A stretch of DNA of 64,000 bases from Bipolaris cookei (Eukaryota; Ascomycota; Dothideomycetes; Pleosporales; Pleosporaceae). This document shows, piece by piece, positions 34,496-45,041 of this stretch (the first letter of the stretch is position 1; each line of letters begins with the position of its first letter). The DNA lies in the NCBI GenBank assembly GCA_002286855.1, contig NRSV01000042.1, positions 1 through 64,000 of the forward strand. The letters are read 5' to 3'. The notes below the pieces were generated by a model, which was not told the origin of the DNA, ran no database searches, and saw nothing but the letters and a program-made list of their open reading frames with translations. The translations under genes and the position numbers were made by a program.

Positions 34496-34949
34496 TTTGG
34501 CAGCAATTCAATTTGTGAGAGGGGAGGAAAAGAGAGGAAGATGGGAGAAGAAGAAGCAACAACGTATGAGCTGTCACTATGGTTGAGGCTGTATGTCCAA
34601 GCTTATCGGAGTCCGCCGCTAGTGGCTGGAGAGGGAAGGGACCATGCACAGGTGACCTTTGATATCCCCGCACAAAACTACTCTATGCACTACGACAAGA
34701 GGCTGTACTTAGCTATATGACTGCTATCACTGGTTCGGCCATCACTCGCCTCTCCGCATCAAACAATGGATGCAGCATCAGGAACCCGTGGCTCCACGTG
34801 CAACGCAAGCCGGCAATCGATAAGCGGGGGATCTATCAGCGGCCGCTACTGAGAGCCCCGACCTTTATGCAAGGGCCCACCGCGCCGGACCAAACCACTG
34901 CAACTCACCTTCTACAATCCTCTCTGCCGCTGCTAGCCTTGTCGTCGCC
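34496..34949. other. Divergent promoter region between ISN1 and MED17
   Basis: A 454-base region between divergent start codons; both promoters must lie here. No gene is seen. Confidence 0.55.
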
Positions 34950-37030
34950 ATGGATTCACTAAACAATGTCACACTGCGGCCATGGCCAGCTACCGACAAA
35001 GAAGAGCTGACCCAGAACGACCTGTTGATCAAGATTGAGCAGCTGGCAAGCGAACGGGGCCATTTGCGCAACATCACCGAACAGTCGCTGCAGCAAGACA
35101 TTGACGCAGGAAAACACGTGCCCGACGATGCCGACGATGCAACCAAGCAGGAGGATAAGGACAAGGAAACCAATGCGCCGTCCCGCCAAGAGCAAGCAGA
35201 AAAGGTGTTCAAAGCAAGCCAGGAAATGTACAGCCACTTGGAGTACGTATCGCCCGCATATCCACACTGACGACGCGACGTCTGACGAGAAACAGGTGGG
35301 CCAAGTTTGCTGCTACCAATGCGCTCGACCTCGTCTCCCTCGTCCTGTCGCAAGACTCGAACAAGCGCAGCCTCAACTTCTTCAGCCCAACCTTTCGCGA
35401 GCAGGGTCTGAACCAGGGCATTCCTCTCGGATCTTTTGGCATGAGCCGGGAGAATCACGAACACCGCATCCGCAAGCCCGAAGAGCAGCAGAGGTTGCAG
35501 GATGTCGAGGCTCGACAAGAGGTTGTGGCACAAGGCGCACGTATGGACGCGCTCGACTCGTCAGTAGATGAGATCCTCAAGGCAGCAAAACACTTGGAGA
35601 AGGAAATTCGACGTGAGACAAAGTACTGGCATCAGATTGTCTCAGTCTCGGACAAAGGCTGGCCCATTCAGCGTCTGCGTCAAAACGTACGTCACGCGCC
35701 TTTTGCAGTGCGCTATGGACTTCCAGAAGGTAGGGTCCGCCCGTTGAATGGAGATGTACCAGAACTGACAGAACCTTTAGCGAGTGATCACTTTAAAGCC
35801 CGTGGTTTCGCCCCTCTGCAAATGGACAAGGATGGCAGCATTATTCTAGATCCAGCTCTTGCACTAAAGCCAAAGATACTCCGCGTTCGAATCAGCGTCG
35901 ATGGAAAAATCACTGGAACATCTCAAATTTCAATTGACACCGAGCTCGCCAATCAGTCACTGGAAAAGTCCATTCAGTTGGCACGAGATTCTTTGTTTGA
36001 AGAAGAGCTATATTACGAGATGAGTTTGGAGACACGACAGTTGTTAGCATACGGAGTTGAATTCCGGGACTCTGTCATTTATGTTGATGCACCTCAAATG
36101 GGCAGCCTGTCGCAAAACCGCAAGCTGCTCATCGATTGCGTATCCCGAGGCGATCCTATACCGAGCAGCCAATCTCACGAGTACGACTGGCTGGCTAAGA
36201 ATATTGTCGAATCACTCCGCCTTTTGCTGGCTCACGAGCATAGCATGCGTCTCTATCGGAGATCACAGCTCCCACCTCCATTAACGGGAAAACCACATGA
36301 AAAACAACCACCCCCATTGCTCCGTACCCTCCTTGCTGTCTTTTACCACATTGAGGGCGTGGATTCGCTTCACGCCTATCTTGGATCCGTCGCGAGGACT
36401 CTCCGCAGCGCCGGTCTAGACGTGACCTTGGAAACGACGCGTGAGAATTCCTGGGCAACTCTTGTTGGAAGCTTAGAAGCATCATCCAAGAAAGGTATAT
36501 CAGCTACTGATCGGCTCTTTGAAATTTTCATGAAGCCGTTTGGTGGAACTGCTACTTTGACCCTCCCTACTTCAAATGGCGCACATTCGGAGACTTTGAG
36601 TATCATTACACGCACCATAATTGGCCAACCCACTTTCGGCACTGAACACCGTCTAAGTCTTCCGTCTACGCTAAGCTCCGATCTTGGATTGTTCCAGCAG
36701 CAGAAGTTTGCTACTGTCGAGGAACTCAAGTCGTATCTGGATTGGATCCTTTCGCTCCATGTTGCCCATCGATTACTCAAGAACGACTACTCTTCACGCG
36801 CGCAGACCAGAGGCCAGGACGCGCGGCTTTCGATTCGGACCAAGGATACGAAGAAAGGTGTTACATCGTCAAAGGAAATTAGAATTGAACTCAATGACGG
36901 AGAGCTCAAGGTTGCAAAGTTTGCTGCAGATGCACCAGAGGAATCTGAGGATTCGGAACAATCGCACACCTGGGTTGGGACAGATGACAGCACCTCTTTG
37001 AAAGAGATTGTCAAGAGTTGGGTTGGATGA
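34950..37030 (+). CDS. MED17: Mediator complex subunit 17 (Med17/Srb4)
   Basis: Two exons, 34950-35242 and 35296-37030, give 675 residues, close to yeast Srb4. The start MDSLNNVTLRPWPATDKEEL leads to TQNDLLIKIEQLASERGHLR, a Med17 N-terminal block. The join at Glu-Trp gives LEWAKFAATNALDLVSLVLS, then SLNFFSPTFREQGLNQGIPL. Later blocks include HLEKEIRRETKYWHQIVSVS and GWPIQRLRQNVRHAPFAVRY. Med17 is the scaffold of the Mediator head and is essential for RNA polymerase II transcription. A coiled segment around residues 195-235 (RKPEEQQRLQDVEARQEVV) fits the family. The protein is nuclear. No truncation or odd composition is seen. It is divergent from ISN1 over about 450 bases. Confidence 0.92.
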
Positions 37031-37460
37031 AGATCTGGACCAAACAACAGCTGCAAGCAGAGTTCCAGCGTCCCGCCATCTGCTACGTCATCCGAGATTA
37101 CATTCCATCCGATTTAAAAATAAAGAATAGTCATTGTCCATTGTAAGATTATACAAATCCCTACGACATCAGAAACACGAGCATTCCTGCCCTTCGTCCA
37201 AGAATAGGTACCCTGGTCTAGTTCCGTCCGCACCGCGCCGCCAATGTCACATTGCATCACAAAAGCGGGGTGAACTGTTGTGAAATCTAAACCGTACTTA
37301 GGTAGCTGCTCTTGGATACAACCTCAAATGCAGAGCTAGAGCGACCGTTACCCTTGTTCTTTTCCAAGTGCCTGACACGTACATGACGTTGAGACTATTG
37401 TGCTGCCTAGTCGTACCATCTGAGGTCATTTTCGCAGTTTACGCGTGCTCGATGTAGTTG
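37031..37460. other. Intergenic region between MED17 and the MRJP gene
   Basis: The MED17 3' untranslated region and the MRJP promoter. No gene is seen. Confidence 0.55.
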
Positions 37461-37467
37461 TATAAAT
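37461..37467 (+). promoter_or_regulatory. Putative TATA box of the MRJP-family gene
   Basis: TATAAAT lies 61 bases upstream of the ATG at 37522, a plausible place for a TATA element with a short leader. Position and sequence only; no transcript evidence. Confidence 0.45.
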
Positions 37468-37521
37468 TGGCGATGACAGACACCATGCAGCTATGTGTCC
37501 ATACAAACGCTTAGCCCCAAG

Positions 37522-38902
37522 ATGTTGGCGAGTTCAATTGTAGCAACATTGAGCACTTTGCTCCCTGTACTGTCGAGCGCGCAGCGAATCCGCTCTGATC
37601 CTGGCGTCGCCGGCCCACCACTCGAAATCGTGCACCTCTACAATGATCAATGGCCAACTGGTACTTTTTGCCTGATATCTCACCCATCGAATCGATCTCA
37701 AACTTGACACCCCTCTAGGTATCACCGTCTCCAAAACTGGCCGTAAATTCTCGAACTACCCTTCCGGCCTCGACCCCAACAACACCAACACGGGCAGCAA
37801 CAACAAGCACGCCGTAGCAGAAATCCTAGCCAATGGAACTGAAATCCCCTACCCAAGCGTAGAGATCAACAACCCACCAGAAGGAGCAATCAACTACACC
37901 GTCTCCCCACCCGTCGGCGCAAACTACCCCAACTACCTCATCGGCGTCCAAAGCGTCGTGCTCGACGCCCAAGACCGCCTCTGGATCCTCGACACAGGCC
38001 GTGCCCTCACCCCCGACGGCGTCCTCGTCCCCGCCTCCCCAGGCGGCCCCAAACTCGTCGCTGTCGACATCTCCAGCAACACCGTAGTCCAAACCATCAT
38101 CTTCCCCCCCACCGTCGCATACCCAACCTCCTACCTCAACGACATCCGCCTCGACCTACGACCCAGTCTCAGCGCCACAACCGGAAAAGGCACAGCCTAC
38201 ATTACCGATTCCTCCAGTGAAGGCCGCAACGGCATCGTCGTCGTCGACCTCGGATCCGGAAGCTCCTGGCGCCGCCTCGATGGTATCGCAGAGGTGCGTG
38301 CTGAGCGTGGTTTTGTACCGTTTGTCTGGGGTCAGCCGCTCTACTACATCCTTGGTCCCGGTCAACCTCTTACTACCGTCCCCTTGGGAAGCGACGGCAT
38401 TGCCTTATCAGCATCCGGCGAGGATTTGTATTTTGGGCCTGTGGGTGGGAGGACGCTGTATAGTGTTCCTACGGAGCGTCTGCGGGAGAGGAGTGACAGT
38501 GCGGAGTTGAAGGCGCAGGCTGCGGTGCAGAGGAAGGGGGATAGGGGGGTTAGTGATGGGTTTGAGACGGATACGAATGGGTTTGTGTATGCGGGGAATA
38601 TGGAGCAGAATGAGATTGGGTTTTATAATCCTGAGAATGCATCGGTGACGCTGTTTGTGAGGGATCCGAGGATTAGTTGGGTGGATACTAGTGAGTTCTT
38701 TTCTCTTCCTTTCTATCTTCCTTTTCTTCAGTGTGCTTACTTGAATGCAGTGTCGGTGGGAAGCGATGGGTATCTATATTTCACGGATAACCAGCTTGCG
38801 TTTAGCTCGTCATTTTACCCAGGGACGGATCGCAGAGAGAGACCGTTTGTGCTGTTCAGAGCGCCGCTACCGAATAATGGATCGAGAGTATTTTTGCAGT
38901 AG
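37522..38902 (+). CDS. Secreted MRJP/yellow-family protein
   Basis: Three exons, 37522-37660, 37719-38690 and 38751-38902, give 420 residues. A signal peptide MLASSIVATLSTLLPVLSSA is followed by the mature start QRIRSDPG. Repeated beta-propeller blocks typical of the major royal jelly/yellow family are present: SVVLDAQDRLWILDTGRALT, GPKLVAVDISSNTVVQTIIF, YLNDIRLDLRP, GTAYITDSSSEGRNGIVVVD, FETDTNGFVYAGNMEQNEIG, and SVGSDGYLYFTDNQLAF across the last intron. Family members in insects and microbes are secreted six-bladed propellers; the fungal role is unknown. The start at 37522 follows a TATA-like element. Coding-strand composition flips from C-rich to G-rich within exon 2 near 38290. The stop codon is only 55 bases from that of the convergent ETR1 gene, so transcripts should overlap. 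Confidence 0.87.
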
Positions 38903-38957
38903 AGAAAACTAGGCAGAAGATAACATACTTAATTTCTATATGCAAGGACTATACAGT

Positions 38958-40175
38958 CTATGTCTTACCAAAGACGAAAATTCCTTTGCCGCTCCTATAC
39001 CCTTCTAGTGTATCCTTGACCTTGGCGATTAGCTCCTCTCCTTTAGTCTCCCACTCCCATTTGATCTCGTCAACAGGTATGTCTTTGAATTCGCCCTTTC
39101 GCGTCATGTCCAACACATCGGCAACAGTCTTTTGCTTCTCCTCTGGATGCTGCTCTGCCCATCTACTCACCCAGAATCCATGGAAATGAATGTCTTTGAA
39201 GATAAGCATCGATGCAGGAATATTCAGTGGCTGCTTGGACATGGCGCCATATGTGACAAAGTGTGCGGATGAAGAAAGGAGCTTGGCCATTGCTGTTGCT
39301 GCCTTGCCGTTCACACAGTTGAGCGCCAGTCGAATGGGTGCACGACCCCCGTTTGTCCATTCTTTGGCCTGGTCCTTGATGCTTTGCGATTGCAATTCTG
39401 CATCTGTAATGACAATGTCTGCGCCGAGGTCTTGCAGTTCCTTCTTCATAGCGTCCTCTTTGCTCTTGTCGTCGCGACTACGGATCACGTTGATGCTCTT
39501 GTAGCCCCACTTCTTGCCTAGCTGGATCGCGGCGCGCCCAACGCCAGAGTTTGCCCCGTTTTGTATGAACCAGTCGCCTTCCGAGAGAGTGGTGAAGTCG
39601 CGGAGCATCCGGTAAGCCGTACATGGGTTGATAGATACAGTGCCAGCCTGGATTGCGGTGATTCCTTCGCGCATCTGCTCATCGAGCTTTACTACGTCGT
39701 TGGTTGTGGCGCTTGCATGAGTGCGCCATGTTCCGAAGCCAGGTCCTTTCATAAATACCCAGTCGCCCTTTTTGAAGCCTTCTTTCTTCACACCTTCGCC
39801 CAGTGCAATGATTTCAGCAACACCCTCATTTCCGGCAACGGCGATTGGCTTTGGGGTACTTAGGTCGGTTGTGAATTTGGGCTTCGACGGGTAGACACCT
39901 TGGATCTGGTTGATATCGGCGGGGTTAATGGGCGATGCGAGAAATCTTAGGGTCATAAGATTGCTATGAGGCGGCGAGATGGAATGGCTGTGGAGAGAGA
40001 GCACGGTAGGAGGCTCTCCATATTCGGAGAAGGTGAGGGCTTTTGCTTGTTCGTAGCCATAGGCGGAGATGTAACGACGTTGTGGGAGCCGCAATACAAT
40101 TGGCGCAAGATTTTGCGCGCGGAGGATGCACGATTGCGCTGCCCGCGGAGACTGGGTAATTAGCTTGGAAGCCAT
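38958..40175 (-). CDS. ETR1: Mitochondrial enoyl-[acyl-carrier-protein] reductase (Etr1/MECR)
   Basis: A single exon of 405 residues from ATG 40175 (MASKLITQSPRAAQSCILRA). The basic, serine-rich N-terminus ending near RRYISAYGYEQAK is a good mitochondrial presequence. The MDR-type reductase blocks follow: LASPINPADINQIQGVYPSK, GNEGVAEIIALGEGVKKEG, GDWVFMKGPGFGTWRTHA, and the NADPH-binding loop WFIQNGANSGVGRAAIQLGK. Later blocks include NVIRSRDDKSKEDAMKKELQ and FKDIHFHGFWVSRWAEQHPE. The enzyme performs the last step of mitochondrial fatty-acid synthesis, supplying octanoyl-ACP for lipoate and respiratory-chain assembly. The Tyr of the MECR/ETR active site lies in INPADINQIQGVYP. It converges on the MRJP gene with 55 bases between stop codons. 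Confidence 0.95.
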   Translation of the reverse strand: MASKLITQSPRAAQSCILRAQNLAPIVLRLPQRRYISAYGYEQAKALTFSEYGEPPTVLSLHSHSISPPHSNLMTLRFLASPINPADINQIQGVYPSKPKFTTDLSTPKPIAVAGNEGVAEIIALGEGVKKEGFKKGDWVFMKGPGFGTWRTHASATTNDVVKLDEQMREGITAIQAGTVSINPCTAYRMLRDFTTLSEGDWFIQNGANSGVGRAAIQLGKKWGYKSINVIRSRDDKSKEDAMKKELQDLGADIVITDAELQSQSIKDQAKEWTNGGRAPIRLALNCVNGKAATAMAKLLSSSAHFVTYGAMSKQPLNIPASMLIFKDIHFHGFWVSRWAEQHPEEKQKTVADVLDMTRKGEFKDIPVDEIKWEWETKGEELIAKVKDTLEGYRSGKGIFVFGKT

Positions 40176-40903
40176 TGTTGGTATCAACTGGGTGGAAAAG
40201 AAAGATTCCTCAGAGCCTAAAGCTCACGGGTAGTGCTCACGCAAAAGTGCTACGGGCCTACGGAGCTATGACGTTAGCTTAAGCCGGGGTTTGGTGGAGC
40301 GATGAAGCTTCGTGGTGGGTTATTCCATCCTGATTAACCCACGTGTGTAGTACGCCCCTGCTTGTAACCTCTGAGACTTCTACTTAATCTAAGGAGTAGA
40401 TCTACATGATTAAGGATCATAATTCTTCAAGTGCCGTACTTTGGCCCCGGTGTTTCTGTGCTTACCCACTCGGTATCAATAAACCCGGGCAAATATAAGC
40501 GTCTTCAGCGTAAAAGATGATCATATTCCATTATAGTCTGGCCTTGGCTTACTATGCAGTACTACTTACACCTCTGTTCCCTAGGCAATTAAATGTGTGG
40601 CAGTGCAGTTTCACATGAAAGACAATGTAGATAAGGTGGCGTTTCGTGAATGTTCGCGCTCGCACTCTTGCTCGTGGTGCGCCGTCTATACGCCACTAGC
40701 ACCGCCCCACCTGCGTCATCGCACCCTTGCGTCGTCAGGCTGCGCCCCTCTCTGAGCTGGTTTCCGCACCCCTCATCACTGCTACAAATACCCCTGGCCA
40801 TACGTGTCTCCTGCCATACACTCTACATTCCCGTACTTGTTTCTACGTACTTGCAATCCACTACAACCTAACACCTTTCAAACTACAACACACATCCCTC
40901 ACC
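40176..40903. other. Divergent intergenic region between ETR1 and vip1
   Basis: About 730 bases with both promoters. The vip1 side has a long pyrimidine-rich leader immediately before the ATG (CTTTCAAACTACAACACACA type). No gene is supported. Confidence 0.55.
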
Positions 40904-41656
40904 ATGGCTGCCACCGTCAACGTCGAGAACATTTCCATGAAGACGAGCGAGGAGGAGATCAAGAGCTTCTTTAGCTTCTGCGGAAAGATTCAATCCATCA
41001 GTGTAAAGCCTACCGGCGACGATGCCCAGTCCGCCTCCGTCACCTTTGAGAAGGCCGCCGCCGCAAAGACCGCCCTTCTCCTCGACAACACTCAGCTTGG
41101 ACCCAACTCTGTGCACGTCACTGCTGCTAAGAGCATCGACGAGCTTGCCGGAGACAAGTCCGCCTCGGCCGAAGAGGCCAAGGATGGAGACCACCATATC
41201 GAGCAGGAGCAGAAACCCCGCGCACGCATCGTTGCCGAGTACCTCGCCCACGGCTATGCCATCTCAGATAAGGCCATTGAGCGTGCTCTGGCCGCAGACA
41301 AGCAGAATGGCTACAGCACAAAGTTCATGAACTTCATCAACAATGTCGACAAGAAGACCCAGGCTACACAAAAGGCTCAGGTCGTGGACCAGAAGCTCGG
41401 TGTCACAAACAAGGGCTACGCTGCCTTCAACACCTTGACCAGCTACTTCGACAAGGCCGCCTCAACCCCTACCGGTCAGAAGCTCCGTGCTTTCTATGAG
41501 CAAGGCAACAAGACTGTCATGGATGTGCACAACGAGGCAAGGCACTTGGCGGACCTTAAGAAGCAGAAGACTGAGGAGACTGCTGCCACTACCACCACCG
41601 CAGAGGGCAGCGAGAAGCCTAAGGAAACTGTCACCACTGCTGCCCCCACCTCATAG
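40904..41656 (+). CDS. vip1: RRM-domain protein of the Vip1 family
   Basis: A single exon of 250 residues from ATG 40904. The frame remains open upstream, but that part is leader sequence without family features. An RNA-recognition-type domain spans about 3-78 (VNVENISMKTSEEEIKSFFS, FCGKIQSISVKPTG, SASVTFEKAAAAKTALLLDN), with weak RNP motifs. After an acidic linker comes the conserved helical part ARIVAEYLAHGYAISDKAIE and LGVTNKGYAAFNTLTSYFDK, then HNEARHLADLKKQK and a Thr-rich tail. The combination is that of fission-yeast Vip1, a widespread but little-understood protein linked to the actin cytoskeleton and septation. Abundant expression is suggested by C-ending codon choice (inference). The gene is convergent with the kinase gene downstream. 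Confidence 0.88.
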   Translation: MAATVNVENISMKTSEEEIKSFFSFCGKIQSISVKPTGDDAQSASVTFEKAAAAKTALLLDNTQLGPNSVHVTAAKSIDELAGDKSASAEEAKDGDHHIEQEQKPRARIVAEYLAHGYAISDKAIERALAADKQNGYSTKFMNFINNVDKKTQATQKAQVVDQKLGVTNKGYAAFNTLTSYFDKAASTPTGQKLRAFYEQGNKTVMDVHNEARHLADLKKQKTEETAATTTTAEGSEKPKETVTTAAPTS

Positions 41657-41981
41657 ACGAGTTCTTTGAAAGACACACGTGGTTCCTTTCTTTCTTGACG
41701 ATACATACATGGTTTATAGTATTCATGAATGCTTGCGCATGATACCGATGACACCAGCGCGGAGTTTGGGATGAACTGGTCTGGGCAGTTATGAAGCAAC
41801 AAAACAATATAGTATATCCAGAATTCACTTTGCTTATTGAGATCCATTGAACAACAACATCTATTACATGCCCTTGAAAAATAAAAATAAAACCAATAAA
41901 AGTCACTTGAATCCAAACGTTACTAAAACACAATCAAACAATACAAACACAAACGCTCGCCCTACGCGTAACAACTCTTGC
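41657..41981. other. Convergent intergenic region between vip1 and the kinase gene
   Basis: 325 bases of facing 3' untranslated sequence, A-rich near 41875-41950. No gene is seen. Confidence 0.6.
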
Positions 41982-43745
41982 CTAGTATCCCCACTCCCCG
42001 CCATCTAACAGACTCTGACTCGCCACAAAGCTAAATCCGCCAAACGGATTGTTGTTCTGACTCTCAAACAGTGAATCATCAAACTTCTTGGTCAACACGG
42101 GACTAAGCGGCAAATCCGTAAAGTCCTGTGCAAAGTTCTCTGCCAACTCCGGGTCAGTAATCAATGGCTGAATCGGCGGCTCCAACTCCCTAGCCTCGAG
42201 CTTCTTCCAGTCAATCTTGCGGAAGAAGCGATGTTTCTTGATTGTCTGGAGATCCTTGGACATGTTGAAGCCGAGGCGCTTCTTGGGGTCTTTGCGCAGG
42301 AGGCGGGTGAGGAGATCTTTGGCATCCGCGCTGAGGTAATAGGGAAGCGAGAGCTTTTGCTTTACGATTTTTTCCTGGATCTTAGCGTTGTTGTTGCCCG
42401 TAAAAGGGGGTGAGCCGGTTAGGAGGTCGAAACCGAGGGCGCCGAGGGACCACCAATCTACTGCTGCGCCGTACTCGAGGCCTTGAACGACTTCCGGGGC
42501 CATGTATTCTACGGTACCGAGGAAGGAGCGGCAAGGGTTGTCTTCGTCGAGAGTGACTTTGCTAAGACCGAAATCGGTGAGGAGAAGGTGGCCTTCGGAG
42601 TCCAAGAGACAGTTCTCGGGCTTCAGATCGCGGTAGATGACGCCGACGGTACGGTGCAGATGGTCGAGGGCAAGTACCATTTCAGCCATGTAGAAGGCTG
42701 CAACGTCCTCGGAAAACATGCGCTCAGCGGCAAGGTGATGGAACAGCTCGCCGCCTTGTGCATATTCGAGGATCAGGTACAGCTTCTCCTGATCCTGGAA
42801 TGCATAGTAGAAGTTGACAATGAATGGATAGCGGTTCACACTCTCCAAGACATTGCGCTCCGTCTTGGTCTGCTCGATAAGCTTCTTGTGGACGGTGATG
42901 GATGCCTTCTTAAACTGCTTCTGCGCAAACAGACGTCCAGTTTCACGCTGCCTGACAAGCAGCACAGTACCGTAGCTACCTTTTCCAAGGCACATCAAAG
43001 GCTCAAAGTCCTCGGCAGTCATCTTGCGCGCCATCCCATTGTTCAGCATAGTCGATGTCTTAGATAGTGTATCGGCGCTGAAGTCCTCAGCGTTCAGATC
43101 AATTTCGTAGCTCTCCATTTCCGTGCGGTCGCTATCACTCTCTCGACCAGACATACTGGTGTTGCTAGACATGTGCGACGTGACCCGGCTCATGGCGACA
43201 CCTTTGTTGGAAAAGTCCTTCATGGGGGAATCGCTTCTGGAGGTCAAGTTCAAGGCCTCCAATTGGGCCTTGAGGCTGCTGATGCCTCCCATGGTAGACT
43301 GTGGTCGCAGCGCGGGACTGCTAGTGACGCTAGGGAGTCCAGAACGGACGGGCCCCAACCGCGGCGTGCTGGTAATAGAATAGTCCGACTCTTCTCCACC
43401 CGATGTGACGGGAGTGTGAAAGCCACGGGTCACGTTTGTAGCCTGCAGACCTGCATTTGGACCCTTCTTCTTCTTCCTCTTGTTTTTCTGGGCCTTCTTC
43501 ATAACCGCCTCAAAGTCCAACTTGTCTGGTCCTAGCTGCTTGCCCTCAGGGTTGGGCTGTGCGCTGTGCTTTGGCATAGGGCTGACGATGTTGATCGGCG
43601 GGGTCCCAACATGGAGGGGTACTCTTGAAGGACTCATTTCCATATCCTCCAGGGCAAACATGTCATCTTTTGGCATGGCAGGCTCGGAGTTGTTTGGGAT
43701 CTTGCCCGTGAGCTGCGCATCGTCATGATCGAATGCGAAAACCAT
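41982..43745 (-). CDS. psk1: AGC-family serine/threonine kinase, S6-kinase-like (Psk1/Ypk3 type)
   Basis: A single exon of 587 residues. The N-terminal about 240 residues are disordered and Ser-rich, with a Lys-rich stretch (KKAQKNKRKKKKGPNAG) and an acidic patch. The kinase domain runs about 247-510: Gly loop LGKGSYGTVLLV, ATP Lys in LFAQKQFKKAS, catalytic loop VIYRDLKPENCLL, DFG in LLTDFGLSKVT, activation loop CRSFLGTVEYMAPE, and substrate lobe VDWWSLGALGFDLLTGSPPF. The AGC tail has a turn-motif-like DLPLSPVLTKKFDD and a hydrophobic motif NPFGGFSFVA, the TORC1 phosphorylation site in S6 kinases. By similarity it should phosphorylate ribosomal protein S6 downstream of TORC1. Sck-type or Ypk kinases are the alternative; the FGGFSF motif and single-domain tail favour S6K. 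Confidence 0.85.
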   Translation of the reverse strand: MVFAFDHDDAQLTGKIPNNSEPAMPKDDMFALEDMEMSPSRVPLHVGTPPINIVSPMPKHSAQPNPEGKQLGPDKLDFEAVMKKAQKNKRKKKKGPNAGLQATNVTRGFHTPVTSGGEESDYSITSTPRLGPVRSGLPSVTSSPALRPQSTMGGISSLKAQLEALNLTSRSDSPMKDFSNKGVAMSRVTSHMSSNTSMSGRESDSDRTEMESYEIDLNAEDFSADTLSKTSTMLNNGMARKMTAEDFEPLMCLGKGSYGTVLLVRQRETGRLFAQKQFKKASITVHKKLIEQTKTERNVLESVNRYPFIVNFYYAFQDQEKLYLILEYAQGGELFHHLAAERMFSEDVAAFYMAEMVLALDHLHRTVGVIYRDLKPENCLLDSEGHLLLTDFGLSKVTLDEDNPCRSFLGTVEYMAPEVVQGLEYGAAVDWWSLGALGFDLLTGSPPFTGNNNAKIQEKIVKQKLSLPYYLSADAKDLLTRLLRKDPKKRLGFNMSKDLQTIKKHRFFRKIDWKKLEARELEPPIQPLITDPELAENFAQDFTDLPLSPVLTKKFDDSLFESQNNNPFGGFSFVASQSLLDGGEWGY

Positions 43746-44969
43746 GATGACGGTAATGAGGGGTAAAACAATTTAGAGATATTTGCGTTCTAGAGTACGC
43801 TTAGGTTCTGCACATTTCAGTCAGCCTTGTGCGTCTCCTCAGTTTGGTAGGAGATCGCGCACATCCAACTCCGGACTTGGGCTGCCCAAAATCTATGCCC
43901 GCCGCAGAGGTTCACGGCGGAACGCCCACCCCTACTTGTCGGACAAGGGACGCGAAAGAAGCGTCCGTCTTATTTAGACCCGAGCTCAGCGCGTTATATG
44001 GAAAGAAGGAGCCAACTACGGTAAGCTGGGCAGTAAGTTGAGAGGCAGTCGCGGCGGGAGAAGCAGAGCCCATAGATGGTCGTGTTCGAATACTGGGAAC
44101 GGTGAAAGTCGAGGCCAGGTTTGCGATCCTGGCAGGTGTTGTATAGTGGTGGTGTGTCGCGGTGCAGGGGAAAATCGCGTTTGAAAAAAGTGTTGGAGGA
44201 AAGGTCAGCGATCAGCGGGAGAGGCTCAATTGTCCGGATTCTTAATTTGGTGTCTTGGCGGGCTAATTGCGGTGGCATGTGAATGATCTAACGCCCGAAT
44301 GGTCACCCGGCCCCGGATTCACATCTCCACATATTCGTGGAGCTGCACCTCGTGCGAGGTCTATTGTACAGCGTGTTTCCTGACCAGGACAAGTCGATGC
44401 GCTTGGCTGCTCGACCATGGACGTGGTGGGGACGCAACGAAACCGAGACGCAGCCGTGGGGCAGTTGGTGAATCTCAGCTCAGCGCATTGAAACATCTCC
44501 CAGAAAGAGATAGCGCCCTCCTTTCAGCGCCCTTCTCCGCAAACGACGTGTTGAGATTGCAAACACAGCCAGTTGGCCAGCCACCGTGGCTGTAGCGGCG
44601 TAGCGGCGTGACGGCGTGGCCGTAACGTAAGGGGGGGCAGCTCCAAACAGGAGGCTCCCTGTTTGTTCCAACCAGCATGACAGAATCAAGGCGCGACACA
44701 TGACGCATTCGTTTCCACAAGAAACAACTTCAGCTTCGCACTACACGCCCACGAACAGTCTGCGTCTTCTCCAAGTTGTGATGGTATATTCCCATTCTTC
44801 CAAAAATGTATACTACAAGCCCATTACCCAAGGTAAAGTAAATACTACTACTAAAGTTACAGCCCGCCGAGGGACCTTCCCTACAAGCTTAGCTGCCTCA
44901 TTTTCACGGGAGTGCATACTCTATGTATTGCGGTATATAAACATGTTTGAAACAAATTATTTCATCGAA
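43746..44969. other. Intergenic region upstream of the kinase and tRNA-Thr(AGT)
   Basis: About 1.2 kb including the kinase promoter. Short open frames have no family features. A TATATAAAC stretch near 44932 lies about 35 bases upstream of the tRNA. Confidence 0.55.
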
Positions 44970-45041
44970 GCCTTCCTAGCTCAGTGGTAGAGCGCGTCAC
45001 TAGTAATGACGAGGTCGTCAGTTCAATTCTGGCGGAAGGCA
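44970..45041 (+). tRNA. tRNA-Thr (anticodon AGT)
   Basis: 72 bases with acceptor GCCTTCC pairing GGAAGGC and discriminator A. The D arm is GCTCAGTGGTAGAGC. The anticodon stem CGTCA/TGACG has loop CTAGTAA, anticodon AGT. The T arm GTCAG-TTCAATT-CTGGC allows one G-T pair. There is no intron. A run of T follows at 45050-45057, the pol III terminator. It decodes ACT/ACC after A-to-I editing. Confidence 0.95.
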
